Shown in pieces: positions 44,673 to 54,607 of a stretch of 63,009 nt of DNA (positions within the stretch are counted from its first letter, which is position 1; every line of letters starts with the position of its first letter). A model generated the notes under the pieces. The model was not told where the DNA came from. It ran no database searches and saw only the letters and a program-made list of their open reading frames with translations. The DNA is from Lachnospiraceae bacterium (GTDB lineage Bacteria > Bacillota > Clostridia > Lachnospirales > Lachnospiraceae), in contig JAETQI010000023.1 of NCBI GenBank assembly GCA_021770755.1, forward strand, positions 1 through 63,009, read 5' to 3'. A program made the translations under genes and the position numbers.

Positions 44673-45620
44673 TTAGGCATTTTTCAAACCTTTTTCGAGT
44701 CTTTCCCGGTATCCCGGCGCATTCTTGATTGCAAACTTATTCTCCAACATAGCATACTCCGCATCCGAGAGAATATTCTTAAAACTTTCCTCCACGTTTG
44801 TCCGCATCACGCATCCTACTGCAATGCTGGGAGCAAGCTTCTCGTCCTCGAAGCTGTCGCACGCCTGCTGGATGGCATCGCAGTACGCCTTTGCCTCATC
44901 CTCCTCCGTCAGCGGCAGAAGGACATGGAACACATCACCCTCTACCCTGCCGATCACAGCATGCTCCAGTCCGCTTTCTTCCGCCCTGGCTTTGAGGATC
45001 TCTGCCACTGTCACGATCAGGCGGTCGCTCTCCTCCTCACCGAAATTGTTGTCCACAAACCGCCAGTCGTTGATGTTGACACAGATCGCCGCTGTGGGGA
45101 CGACTTCGCGCTCCGCAAGTTCCTTCATCTGGCTGATGAAATGATTTCTGTTCAGCACGCCGGTGAGCGGATCGTTCTGCCCGGAATACTGCGCCTGAGC
45201 AGTCTCCCGCTCCAACTGCTGTTCCAGCTCCTCGATATAGACAGCCTGCTCGCTTGCCAGATAGGACATCTCGCTGTGCTTTTCCAGCGTCTCAATGTAT
45301 GCGTCAAGGAACCTGCGCACGGTCTCAAGCTTCTCCTGTGCCACATGGTCATACTTTGCATAGATATGGCACACCGTCCTGCCCTTCACGCGGATCTTAT
45401 TGCCGGGTTTGTTGACTACATCCGGCTTAAAATCGCCAAAATCACCGATCGTCATCAGTACATTTCCATGTCTGTCTGTCATCAGCGTATCCAGTCCGAA
45501 ACATTCGTTGAACTGTGTCAGCATAGTCTCTGCCGGCTTTAGGTCAAACAGATCCTTGGGAAAATAATTTTTGCTGTTCTGCTCGATCCTCTGTGCAAAT
45601 GCCGTTCTCTTCTCGTTCAT
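44673..45620 (-). CDS. GGDEF-fold protein with degenerate active site
   Basis: 315 aa. N-terminal about 130 residues form a sensor-like region, followed by a coiled-coil-like helix (EELEQQLERETAQ). The GGDEF domain begins NDPLTGVLNRNHF, but the signature loop reads RVEGDVFH instead of GGDEF, so cyclase activity is doubtful; it may bind GTP or c-di-GMP instead. GGAGGGG before the ATG. Confidence 0.82.
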   Translation of the reverse strand: MNEKRTAFAQRIEQNSKNYFPKDLFDLKPAETMLTQFNECFGLDTLMTDRHGNVLMTIGDFGDFKPDVVNKPGNKIRVKGRTVCHIYAKYDHVAQEKLETVRRFLDAYIETLEKHSEMSYLASEQAVYIEELEQQLERETAQAQYSGQNDPLTGVLNRNHFISQMKELAEREVVPTAAICVNINDWRFVDNNFGEEESDRLIVTVAEILKARAEESGLEHAVIGRVEGDVFHVLLPLTEEDEAKAYCDAIQQACDSFEDEKLAPSIAVGCVMRTNVEESFKNILSDAEYAMLENKFAIKNAPGYRERLEKGLKNA

Positions 45621-45716
45621 TTTCTCTTTCCCCTCCGTTATCTTCTTTTCATTTTTCAGTAATTCAAGTATACCGTTTTATCCGATCCCTGTCCATCTCT
45701 AATTATATAAATATCC

Positions 45717-47378
45717 TTATAACACAAACCGGTCGATGACCTCCACGATCCCGTCATGGTCATTGTCCTTTTCCGTGACGACATCCGCACATTCCTTCAC
45801 GACCTCTCTGCCGTTTGCCATGCACACGCCAACCGCTGCAGCCTCGATCATCGTGATGTCGTTTTCCTCGTCCCCCGCTGCGACGGAATTTTTGATATGG
45901 ACGTGAACCGCACTGCACAGATTTCTCAGCGCATTTCCTTTTCCAGCCTTTTTATGATAAAATTCAAGATAACGGGCGCACGAAAATGCACAGGTGATCT
46001 CCTCCGCAAAACCGGACGCCTCCACCTCCCTGCGCAGTTCCTCCAGACGCGACCTGTCGTCAAGATCGATCGCAAGCAACTTAAACGGCGCATGTGCCAG
46101 TTCCTTTTCCAGCTCCGTGCCTACTTTGTAGGGCGATCTGATCGCTCTCTTATAATAGGCAAGTTCCCTGTCCTCGGCGCAGCTTACAATGTGCGTGTCC
46201 GTGTATGTCTGTATATGGATCCCTCTTTTCATCGCCATGTCAAAGATCGCCTGCGCTGTCGGGATCGGGACATCGTACTGCTCTATGACAGCATTGTCCA
46301 CACAGTCATAGAGTACCGCGCCGTTGTACGCCGCCATATAGATCTTCCCGCTGGTATCCCTTCCCTGAATGTCGAGTTCCTCCAGCACATCCTGGATACT
46401 GTCCACGGATCTGCCGCTTGCGAGTACCAGATGATTTCCTTTTGACAGCATCTCGATGATCTTATTTCTCGTCCGCTCCGATATCGTTTTTTCCGAATTG
46501 AGGAGCGTGTCATCGAGATCTGTGAACAATATCTTTGTCTCCAGAGACTTTTTCAGATCCGCGAGAACCCTGTCCGGCACATAGAGCTTTCCGTATCCGA
46601 CAGCTAGTTCCAGCCCCGGTTTATTGGCACCGTGAAAATCCGATCCGCCGCTTGGCAGCAGGTCAAATTTTTCCGCCAGTGCTTTCATCTGCTTCTCCTC
46701 CGCCGGCGAATACGTACTGTAATAGCACTCGATTCCCATCAGACCTGCATTTTTCAGACGGCTCACCAGCACGTCAAGCTGCTCGCGCCCAAGCTTGTAC
46801 AGGGTAGGGTGCGCCAGGATCGGTATGCCCCCGGCTTTCAGCGTCACCTCGATCACTTCCTCCGGCGTCACTTTCTCGCGGTGCACAAAGTATGGCGTAT
46901 TATCGCCAAGATAGCGCTCGAACGCCTCCGCCCTGCTCTTCACATACCCATTGTCGAGCAGATATGCGGCGTAGTGCGCCCTCGTGATCACGGCTCCCGG
47001 AAACGCCTCCACAAGCGCCTCGTAAGTGATATCGATGCCCGCCCCGCGCAGATTTGCGCACAGCTTATAATTCCTGTCCGTCCTCGACTGCTTGAAGCGC
47101 GCCAGATATTCCAGAAAGACCGGCGCCTTGTGATCAATATACAATCCCACGATATGCACATCGCGGTTGTTGTACTCCGTGGAATATTCGATCCCCGGGA
47201 TCACCTCGACCTGCTTTCCCTTCGCGTACTCCATCAGTTCATCCAGTCCGTCCACCGTGTCATGATCCGTGAGCGCCACCGCGTCCAGACCTTTCTCGAT
47301 CGCATGATCCACCAGCCCGCCCGGTGTGAGCGTGCCGTCCGAACAGCACGAGTGCGTATGCAAATCTACAAATCCCAT
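45717..47378 (-). CDS. PHP phosphoesterase fused to a Cof-type HAD phosphatase
   Basis: 553 aa from ATG 47378 (MGFVDLHTHSCCSDG). Residues 1-275: PHP domain of the TrpH/YciV kind, with HTH, DHD and HPTLYK metal motifs. Residues about 290-553: HAD-IIB phosphatase, motif I FTDLDDTLLNS, motif II ASGRS, and GDEENDITMIEAA at the end. Two hydrolase activities in one chain suggest handling of a nucleotide or sugar phosphate; substrate unknown. Confidence 0.9.
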   Translation of the reverse strand: MGFVDLHTHSCCSDGTLTPGGLVDHAIEKGLDAVALTDHDTVDGLDELMEYAKGKQVEVIPGIEYSTEYNNRDVHIVGLYIDHKAPVFLEYLARFKQSRTDRNYKLCANLRGAGIDITYEALVEAFPGAVITRAHYAAYLLDNGYVKSRAEAFERYLGDNTPYFVHREKVTPEEVIEVTLKAGGIPILAHPTLYKLGREQLDVLVSRLKNAGLMGIECYYSTYSPAEEKQMKALAEKFDLLPSGGSDFHGANKPGLELAVGYGKLYVPDRVLADLKKSLETKILFTDLDDTLLNSEKTISERTRNKIIEMLSKGNHLVLASGRSVDSIQDVLEELDIQGRDTSGKIYMAAYNGAVLYDCVDNAVIEQYDVPIPTAQAIFDMAMKRGIHIQTYTDTHIVSCAEDRELAYYKRAIRSPYKVGTELEKELAHAPFKLLAIDLDDRSRLEELRREVEASGFAEEITCAFSCARYLEFYHKKAGKGNALRNLCSAVHVHIKNSVAAGDEENDITMIEAAAVGVCMANGREVVKECADVVTEKDNDHDGIVEVIDRFVL

Positions 47379-47457
47379 CTTCAACTCTCCTTCTTTTTAC
47401 AATAATGAAAAAAGACAGCCGAACTGCCTCTTTTCACAAACATCATACAATAAAGGA

Positions 47458-49104
47458 CTACTCCTCGCCGCTCTCGTCCTCCGCCTCTGCCGTGTACACG
47501 GAAGTCCTCTTTCTCGCCATCTCATCGCTCGCAAGATACTCGTCATACGTCGTGATCTTATCGATCAGTGTGCCGTCCGGCAGGATCTCCATGATACGGT
47601 TTGCCGTCGTCTCCACAAACTGGTGGTCGTGGCAGGCAAACATCGCCATACCCGGGAACTTGATCAGTCCGTTGTTGAGCGCCGTGATGGACTCCATGTC
47701 GAGATGGTTCGTCGGCTCGTCGAGGATCAGGCAGTTCGCGCCGCTGATCATCATCTTGCTCAGCAGACAGCGCACCTTCTCTCCGCCGGAGAGCACCTTG
47801 ACCTTCTTCACGCCGTCCTCGCCCGCAAAGAGCATGCGCCCCAGAAAACCGCGCACATATGTGATATCATCCACCGGCGAATAACCCATCAGCCAGTCCG
47901 CGATCGTGTAATCGTTATTAAACTCATTGGTCGGATCCTTTGGAAAATAAGCCTGCGAGGTCGTGACGCCCCACTTGTACGTGCCCTCGTCCGGCTCGAT
48001 CTCCCCCATCAGGATCCGGAAAAGCGTCGTCTTGGCATGCTCGTTTGCACCTACAAACGCAACCTTGTCCTCGCGCCCTAAAATAAAGGAAATATTGTCG
48101 AGCACCTTCTCGCCGTTGATCGTCTTGGAGAGATTCTCAACCGTGAGCACCTCGTTTCCGATCTCGCGGTCAGGCCGGAAATCGATATACGGATACTTGC
48201 GGCTCGACGGCTTGATGTCGTCCAGCTCGATCTTCTCCAGCGCGCGCTTTCTCGATGTCGCCTGTTTGGACTTGGAAGCGTTGGCGGAGAAGCGTGAGAT
48301 GAACTCCTGCAGTTCCTTGATCTTCTCCTCTTTCTTCTTGTTCGCTTCCTTCATCTGCTTGACGAGTAGCTGGCTCGACTCATACCAGAAGTCATAGTTT
48401 CCGGCGTAGAGCTGGATCTTGCCGTAATCGATATCCGCGATCTGGGTACATACTTTATTCAGGAAATAGCGGTCATGCGACACGACGATCACTGTATTCT
48501 CAAAATTGATCAGAAATTCCTCAAGCCACGCGATCGCATCGAGATCCAGGTGGTTGGTCGGCTCGTCGAGCAGCAGGATATCCGGATTGCCAAAGAGCGC
48601 CTTTGCCAGCAAGACCTTCACCTTCTCGCTGCCGTTCAAATCCTTCATGATAGAATAGTGTATATCTGTGTCGATCCCCAGACCGTTCAGCATCTGCGCC
48701 GCATTGGATTCCGCTTCCCAGCCGTCCATCTCGGCAAACTCGCCCTCAAGCTCGCTGGCGCGGATCCCGTCCTCGTCCGTGAAATCCTCCTTGGCATAGA
48801 TGGCGTCCTTCTCCTTCATGATCTCATAGAGACGCGCATTGCCCATGATCACGACGTCCATGACCGGGTATTCGTCATACTTGAAGTGATCCTGCTCCAG
48901 CACGGAAAGGCGCTGTCCCGGCGTGATCGCGATATCGCCCTTTGTCGTCTCGAGCTTTCCCGACAGGATCTTTAAAAAGGTGGACTTGCCGGCTCCGTTC
49001 GCACCGATCAGTCCATAGCAGTTCCCTTCTGTGAACTTGATGTTGACGTCCTCAAATAACGCTTTTTTCCCAACTCTATAGGTTACATTGTTTGCACTTA
49101 TCAT
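47458..49104 (-). CDS. ABC-F family ATPase
   Basis: 548 aa with two ABC domains and no membrane part. Site 1: GANGAGKST, LLLDEPTNHLD; its signature is LNGSE rather than LSGGE. Site 2: GANEHAKTT in place of GxxGxGKT, LSGGEKVRC, LILDEPTNHLD. The altered second Walker A matches the YkpA/YbiT subgroup. ABC-F proteins act on the ribosome E site; whether this one protects from antibiotics is unknown. Confidence 0.93.
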   Translation of the reverse strand: MISANNVTYRVGKKALFEDVNIKFTEGNCYGLIGANGAGKSTFLKILSGKLETTKGDIAITPGQRLSVLEQDHFKYDEYPVMDVVIMGNARLYEIMKEKDAIYAKEDFTDEDGIRASELEGEFAEMDGWEAESNAAQMLNGLGIDTDIHYSIMKDLNGSEKVKVLLAKALFGNPDILLLDEPTNHLDLDAIAWLEEFLINFENTVIVVSHDRYFLNKVCTQIADIDYGKIQLYAGNYDFWYESSQLLVKQMKEANKKKEEKIKELQEFISRFSANASKSKQATSRKRALEKIELDDIKPSSRKYPYIDFRPDREIGNEVLTVENLSKTINGEKVLDNISFILGREDKVAFVGANEHAKTTLFRILMGEIEPDEGTYKWGVTTSQAYFPKDPTNEFNNDYTIADWLMGYSPVDDITYVRGFLGRMLFAGEDGVKKVKVLSGGEKVRCLLSKMMISGANCLILDEPTNHLDMESITALNNGLIKFPGMAMFACHDHQFVETTANRIMEILPDGTLIDKITTYDEYLASDEMARKRTSVYTAEAEDESGEE

Positions 49105-49201
49105 GATAAATTCCTCTTTATAATACTAATCTTACATATTTTGGTTACACACTCTTACTATTATACATAAAAAGAGTGGTTTTTCAAGGAGAATTTATCA
49201 T

Positions 49202-51343
49202 CTATTTCTTAAACAGCTTCCCAAAAAGCCCCTTCTTCCCGGAATCGTCGGCATCTCCGGGATCACTGTCCTGACTGTCCGCCGCACGGTCGCCGTCCGC
49301 AGCCTCCGCTCCCTGATACTTCTTTGCGTTTGCAGGGTCCTCCTTGACCGAGAGCAGCGCATCATACGCCTGCAGCATATTAAAACCATGCGCATCGGCA
49401 AGCCCCTGCGCGGTGAGGCCCTCGATCGTGAGCATTCCGATCTCCGGATATGCCCCGTCTCTGACAGCGGAGACAAACTCGATAAAGATATTGTTCTCCG
49501 TCCGCAGTCTCCGGTAATAATATCCGGCTTCGGTGTAAGAGAGGCCGCAGCCCTGCGTCATGTAGATCATCAGCTCCTCCCGGAGCGGCTGTGCGGTCTT
49601 CCACTGCTTTGCCACTTCGCTCATCAGTTTGGTATCCATCATACACAGCGCGCTCGGTCCGTCTGTCAGAACCGCAACCTTGCTGGTCTCGCACAGCTTT
49701 TCCATAAACTGCGGGTTGTCGATCCCCGCAGGCGTGAGTCTGCCCTCGCCCTTCCTGCCTGTCTCATAGCGGTTCGTTATGATCAGATACGCAATGCCGT
49801 TCTTGAGAACAAAATCACCGTTCTCTTCCCGCAGGGTATATATATATGGTTTCTCACACAGCGCCTCTGTCAGAAAGACCGTGATCCTGTTCATCAGGCG
49901 GACATATTTCTCCGTCTCCGCCTCGTCTGCCGCCTTTCTCGCGGCATCAAAACGCACTTCCGCCTCCTGCATCATCGCCATCATCTCGATGACAGTGCAG
50001 CCTGCCATGTACGCAAAGCCCTGATCAGTGTCGTTGTCCATGTGTGCAGTCAGCTCCGCCCTCCGCTCTTCGCTCAGATGGAACTCATTTTCCCTGTCAC
50101 AAAACGGAATGACCGGCATACGGTATTTCTTTCCGTCTTCCTCCTCGCGCATGACATGTGACAGCTCCTCCGCGGACAGAAATTCTTCCACGCCGCGCTG
50201 ATACCCTGTCACCTCCCTGAGATATTCCATTTTGCAGCCGATCGCGTGCACGGTGTCAAAGTCGAGATTCACTCCGGTGACACCAAGTTCTGCGGCGAGC
50301 GCAAGCACAGTCTCCAGGCAGAACAGCTTCTGCTTCTGGTCAAGCACACCGATCGGAAACGTGCTGTCAAATATGGGCATCGTCATGGGATTCTGCAGCA
50401 CGTAGCTGACAGCATCGTCATATTTTTCAAATAAATACATCAGGATGTTTTTATTGTCCGGCTTCACCAGCAAAGGATTGCCGCATAACGCCCGATAGTC
50501 GCTGTGTATCGACGCCAGAATGATATAGATCTGATCCATCTGCGTGTACTGACGGATCCTTGCCCGCACCATCTCCTCATCGTAGCGCGGTATATCCAGA
50601 TGTCCCGAAAGATCGATCGCGGCAGGATCATATTCCAGCCCGTAATTCCTGTGCGGTTCTATGATCACCTGCAGTTTTCCCCTGACAAGCTGCGACAGCA
50701 TGGCAAGTTTATATTTGTTGACCGGTTTTTTATCCGGGTTGAAATGCATGGCGCTGTCCATCGTCAAAAATACTTTCAGCGATTCGTAATCGTACTCATC
50801 CGCCGTGACCTTGCCGCCATCCCGCTTCCGCTTCATCGTCATGAGCTCAAACACCGGCTTCTCGCCTTCCTTTGGCACGATCCTTGGATCCGGGATCTGT
50901 CCTATGATATAGACGCTCTTGGTCCACAGCCGCGCAACCGCCTCTTCCCTGCTGCATCTGTCGATCGCAGCAGTGTAGAGAAAGTGATAGCTGTCCGCTA
51001 CGTCTTTTAATCCCAGAAGCTCCCTCGACGCGATATATTTCTCATCGCAGAGCATGTTTTTCGGCGCTTTCTCATCTGCGCTGATATGGAGCACCAGTCC
51101 GGGGATCTCCTCGTCAAAGATCTGGTTAATGACCTCGCCAAGTTTGTCCTCATGGTATGCATACCGATGTCCGCTGTACTTCACGGCACTTGCGACATAG
51201 GCATCATAGTACTCCTTCTCAAAAAACACATGGATCGCATCGTCAAAGACTTCCTCCTCGTCGCGCTGCATGACCATGACATCCTTGTCAAACCCGTCAA
51301 ATAACCGCAACTGCCACACTGAAATATTTGTTTTTCTCTTCAC
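49202..51343 (-). CDS. large uncharacterised cytoplasmic protein
   Basis: 713 aa from a GTG at 51343, not recognised. Mixed alpha/beta content, no signal peptide or clear membrane helix. A section near residues 510-620 (YLIITNRYETGRKGE, AVLTDGPSALCMMDTKLM) is followed by an acidic linker and a basic amphipathic end KKGLFGKLFKK, perhaps a membrane or protein contact. Probably cotranscribed with the 87-aa gene 33 bp upstream. Confidence 0.65.
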   Translation of the reverse strand: MKRKTNISVWQLRLFDGFDKDVMVMQRDEEEVFDDAIHVFFEKEYYDAYVASAVKYSGHRYAYHEDKLGEVINQIFDEEIPGLVLHISADEKAPKNMLCDEKYIASRELLGLKDVADSYHFLYTAAIDRCSREEAVARLWTKSVYIIGQIPDPRIVPKEGEKPVFELMTMKRKRDGGKVTADEYDYESLKVFLTMDSAMHFNPDKKPVNKYKLAMLSQLVRGKLQVIIEPHRNYGLEYDPAAIDLSGHLDIPRYDEEMVRARIRQYTQMDQIYIILASIHSDYRALCGNPLLVKPDNKNILMYLFEKYDDAVSYVLQNPMTMPIFDSTFPIGVLDQKQKLFCLETVLALAAELGVTGVNLDFDTVHAIGCKMEYLREVTGYQRGVEEFLSAEELSHVMREEEDGKKYRMPVIPFCDRENEFHLSEERRAELTAHMDNDTDQGFAYMAGCTVIEMMAMMQEAEVRFDAARKAADEAETEKYVRLMNRITVFLTEALCEKPYIYTLREENGDFVLKNGIAYLIITNRYETGRKGEGRLTPAGIDNPQFMEKLCETSKVAVLTDGPSALCMMDTKLMSEVAKQWKTAQPLREELMIYMTQGCGLSYTEAGYYYRRLRTENNIFIEFVSAVRDGAYPEIGMLTIEGLTAQGLADAHGFNMLQAYDALLSVKEDPANAKKYQGAEAADGDRAADSQDSDPGDADDSGKKGLFGKLFKK

Positions 51344-51375
51344 CTTGTCTACCTTTTCCTACCTTTTCCTACTTA

Positions 51376-51639
51376 TTAGCTCTCCACGATCAGGTATCTT
51401 CCATCCCCGATGTCAAATACCTCAGGCGCATCCACGATCTCTTCTTTTTCCTGTCCATCCAGATCGATCCCCTCCTCGTCGAAGTAATCCCACACCTCGT
51501 CGATGGAATCGACAACCACCGCCATACATTCCTCAAGGAATGCTTCTGCCTCGTCAATGTTTTCCGCTACCTTTTCCGGTACTAACTGAAGCTGGTTTTC
51601 CAAAAAACAGTTCAGTACCGCCTCATCATACTCGTGCAT
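51376..51639 (-). CDS. small acidic conserved-type protein
   Basis: 87 aa; about one quarter Glu/Asp. AVVVDSIDEVWDYFDEEGIDLDG and DIGDGRYLIVES look like conserved segments of short Lachnospiraceae proteins sometimes mislabelled glyoxalase. No metal motif. GGAGATC precedes the ATG. Function unknown. Confidence 0.7.
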   Translation of the reverse strand: MHEYDEAVLNCFLENQLQLVPEKVAENIDEAEAFLEECMAVVVDSIDEVWDYFDEEGIDLDGQEKEEIVDAPEVFDIGDGRYLIVES

Positions 51640-51757
51640 AATTCATGATCTCCTTTTATTTATTGATATAATTTTATTGATGGATCTGACCGCATTTATA
51701 AATGCCCAATAACACTGTAACAGTATCTATGCCATTTTGTAAACCCTTTTTCAGCAA

Positions 51758-52363
51758 TCAGACCCATTGTCTTTCAAAAAATTCATGCATCAGCCTCGCG
51801 AGGGGCAGTCCAACCACGTTATTGTAGTCTCCGTTGATGCCTTTGATATAGACTGCGCACTTCCCCTGGATCGCGTAGGCTCCCGCCTTGTCCATCGGTT
51901 CCCCGGTCGCCACATACGCCGCGATCTGTTCCGGCGTCATCGGATACATGGCAACATCGGTCTTCTCATGGAAAGTTATGACTTGCCGCTTTCGCTCCTT
52001 CTGTCCGTGTTCCAGTGCGATCAGTGTCACGCCCGTGTACACCTGGTGGGTGTCGCCCTGCAGCTTCGTGAGCATCGCTACGGCATCCGCCGCATCCCTG
52101 GGCTTCCCCATGACCTCGCCTGCGTATGTCACGATCGTATCCGCGCCGATTATGACAACTGTGTCATTTTTATATTTTTCCAGATACCGCTGCGCCACCT
52201 CGTCCGCCTTTTTGTATGAGAGTTCCTCCACGACGTCCGCGGGCGTGTCCTTCGTGCTGATCTCCTCTCCCCGCGCCTGGGAAACTTCAAAGTGGATCCC
52301 CGCCTGTTCCAAGAGCTCCCACCGTCTCGGGGAACCCGATGCAAGTATATATCTTATCATCAT
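51758..52363 (-). CDS. maf: Maf-family nucleoside triphosphate pyrophosphatase
   Basis: 201 aa. ILASGSPRRWELL at the start, IGADTIV, GKPRD and the late GAYAIQGKCAVYIKGINGDYNNVVGLPL are Maf signatures. Hydrolyses dTTP/UTP or modified NTPs, limiting their use and septum effects. First codons ATGATG after GGAGTAGGG; 14 bp after the ppk stop, so in one operon. Confidence 0.92.
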   Translation of the reverse strand: MMIRYILASGSPRRWELLEQAGIHFEVSQARGEEISTKDTPADVVEELSYKKADEVAQRYLEKYKNDTVVIIGADTIVTYAGEVMGKPRDAADAVAMLTKLQGDTHQVYTGVTLIALEHGQKERKRQVITFHEKTDVAMYPMTPEQIAAYVATGEPMDKAGAYAIQGKCAVYIKGINGDYNNVVGLPLARLMHEFFERQWV

Positions 52364-52377
52364 ATGCCCTACTCCTG

Positions 52378-54591
52378 TCAGTTTTGTATCGCCTGATTGT
52401 ACTCCGGCTTGAAGGTCCGCGCCTGCTGCCCTTCCTTCTCCTTTTTCGCCGCCAGTGCCACGTATTCTTTGCAGAATAGCTCCTGTGCGTTGACAGCGCT
52501 CTTTTCCTTGCCCTCCTGCCTGCTGTCGATCTTGCGGTAGCTTCCGTCAGCCTGCAGGAACTGTGCTTTCTGCGTATCCCGTAGCTGCACCTCGAGGACG
52601 TGCCACACTTTTTCTTTCAGATCGGCATTGAGCACCGGGAAGAGGATCTCCACCCTCCGCTCCAGATTTCTTGGCATCCAGTCCGCGCTTGCCATATACA
52701 GCTCCGGATCCCCCGCATTCTCAAAATAAAAGATCCTCGCGTGTTCCAGGAAATTGCCCACGATGGAGCGCACCTCGATATTGTCGTTCGTCCCTTCCAC
52801 ACCCGTTCTCAGACAGCAGATCCCGCGGACGATCAGTTGGATCTTCACTCCTTTGGACGCCGCTTCGTACAGCGCCTTGATGACGTCCGGATCACACAGG
52901 GAGTTCATCTTTGCCACGATCTTTGCCGGACGCTTCTCCATCGCGTTCTCCTTCTCCCGGTTGATCAGATACAGGAATCTGTCTTTCAGCCACAGCGGCG
53001 CCAGCGCCAGATGATTCCAGCCAAGCGGCTCCGAGTAGCCGGACAGCATATTGAAGACTGCCGTCGCATCCTCGCCGATCGCCTCGTTGCAGGTGAGGAT
53101 ACCAAGATCGGTGTAGAGCTTCGCCGTGGCATCATTATAGTTTCCTGTGCCAAGATGCACATAGCGCCGGATACCTTCCTCCTCCCGCCTGACCACCAGC
53201 GTGATCTTGCAGTGCGTCTTTAGCCCCACCAGTCCATAGATCACATGGCACCCCGCCTGCTCGAGCTTCTTTGCCCACACGATATTGTTCTCCTCGTCAA
53301 ACCGCGCTTTCAGCTCAACCAGCACGGATACCTGCTTGCCGTTCTCCGCCGCCTGCGCGAGCGCCGCGATGATCGGGGAATTGCCGCTGACACGATACAG
53401 CGTCTGTTTGATGGCAAGCACCTGCGGATCCTTTGCCGCCTGCTTGATAAAGTCGACGACAGGCGCAAAGGTCTGGTACGGGTGGTGCAGAAGGATATCC
53501 TGCTCCCTGATCCGCTCAAAGATATCGTCATCCGGCTCGATCTCCGGAACGGGCTGCGGTGTATACGGACTGTATCTGAGATGCTCAAATCCTTCCAGCC
53601 CATACATCTTCATCAGGAAAGTGAGATCGAGCGGCCCGGGGATACTGTAGATATCCCGCTCGTCGATCATCAGTTCTTTTCTGATGATGTCGAGCAGCCG
53701 CCTGTCGATCCCCTCCTCGACCTCGAGCCGGATCGCCTGCCCCCACTGGCGCTTCTTGAGCTGCTTTTCGATCTCCTTGAGCAGATCCTCCGTCTCATCC
53801 TCATCAAACGAGAAATCGGCATTTCTCATGATCCGGAAAGGAAAAGAGCATTCTATGTTGTAGTTCAAAAACAGCTTATCCATGTTCCGCTCGATGATCT
53901 GCTCGAGCAGGATCACGCGCTTTGTCCCGTCCGCCGCCTCCGGGAGCTGTATGATACGCGGAAGCACACTCGGCACCTGCACGGTGGCAAACTCCAGTTC
54001 TTTACCCTGGGAGGACTTTTTGTTAAACAGATGCCGCCTGCTCTTTACTGTTTTTCTCGACACCAGCGCACCCAGATTCAGGGATTTGTTCCGGATCAGC
54101 GGAAACGGTCTCGACGAATCCACCGCCATCGGTGTGAGCACCGGATACACATAGTCCTGAAAATACCGGTCGACAAAGGCGCAGTCCTTCCTCACAAGAT
54201 CCTCATGGCTCTCGATCATCGTAAGCCCGTTCTGCGCAAGCAGCGGCAGCAGGGACTTGTTGTAGACCGAATACTGCAGGCCGACAAGCTCATGCGTCGC
54301 CCTGTTCACCACTTCCAACTGCTCTGCCGGCGTCATGCCGGCGATGTCCTTCTTCGTATAGCCGGCGTTCACCATATCCTTCAACGACGCGACGCGCACC
54401 ATAAAGAATTCATCCAGATTGGACGCCGTGATGCCCAAAAACTTGAGCCGCTCAAACAGCGGGATCTCCTTGTCCCTCGCCTCGCCCAGCACACGGTTAT
54501 TAAAGGCGAGCCAGCTCAATTCCCTGTTATAATAATATTCAGACCTGCCATAGTCATACTTATTGTCCGATTTACTATTTTTATCGCCCAT
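52378..54591 (-). CDS. ppk1: polyphosphate kinase 1
   Basis: 737 aa. Makes long-chain polyphosphate from ATP. NRELSWLAFNNRVL at the start; catalytic phosphohistidine region YVHLGTGNYNDATAKLYTD; ASADWMPRNLERRVEILFPV near the end. Adjacent to the Ppx-like gene (16 bp), so opposing activities are coexpressed. Confidence 0.96.
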   Translation of the reverse strand: MGDKNSKSDNKYDYGRSEYYYNRELSWLAFNNRVLGEARDKEIPLFERLKFLGITASNLDEFFMVRVASLKDMVNAGYTKKDIAGMTPAEQLEVVNRATHELVGLQYSVYNKSLLPLLAQNGLTMIESHEDLVRKDCAFVDRYFQDYVYPVLTPMAVDSSRPFPLIRNKSLNLGALVSRKTVKSRRHLFNKKSSQGKELEFATVQVPSVLPRIIQLPEAADGTKRVILLEQIIERNMDKLFLNYNIECSFPFRIMRNADFSFDEDETEDLLKEIEKQLKKRQWGQAIRLEVEEGIDRRLLDIIRKELMIDERDIYSIPGPLDLTFLMKMYGLEGFEHLRYSPYTPQPVPEIEPDDDIFERIREQDILLHHPYQTFAPVVDFIKQAAKDPQVLAIKQTLYRVSGNSPIIAALAQAAENGKQVSVLVELKARFDEENNIVWAKKLEQAGCHVIYGLVGLKTHCKITLVVRREEEGIRRYVHLGTGNYNDATAKLYTDLGILTCNEAIGEDATAVFNMLSGYSEPLGWNHLALAPLWLKDRFLYLINREKENAMEKRPAKIVAKMNSLCDPDVIKALYEAASKGVKIQLIVRGICCLRTGVEGTNDNIEVRSIVGNFLEHARIFYFENAGDPELYMASADWMPRNLERRVEILFPVLNADLKEKVWHVLEVQLRDTQKAQFLQADGSYRKIDSRQEGKEKSAVNAQELFCKEYVALAAKKEKEGQQARTFKPEYNQAIQN

Positions 54592-54607
54592 CTCTATTCC
54601 CCCATCA

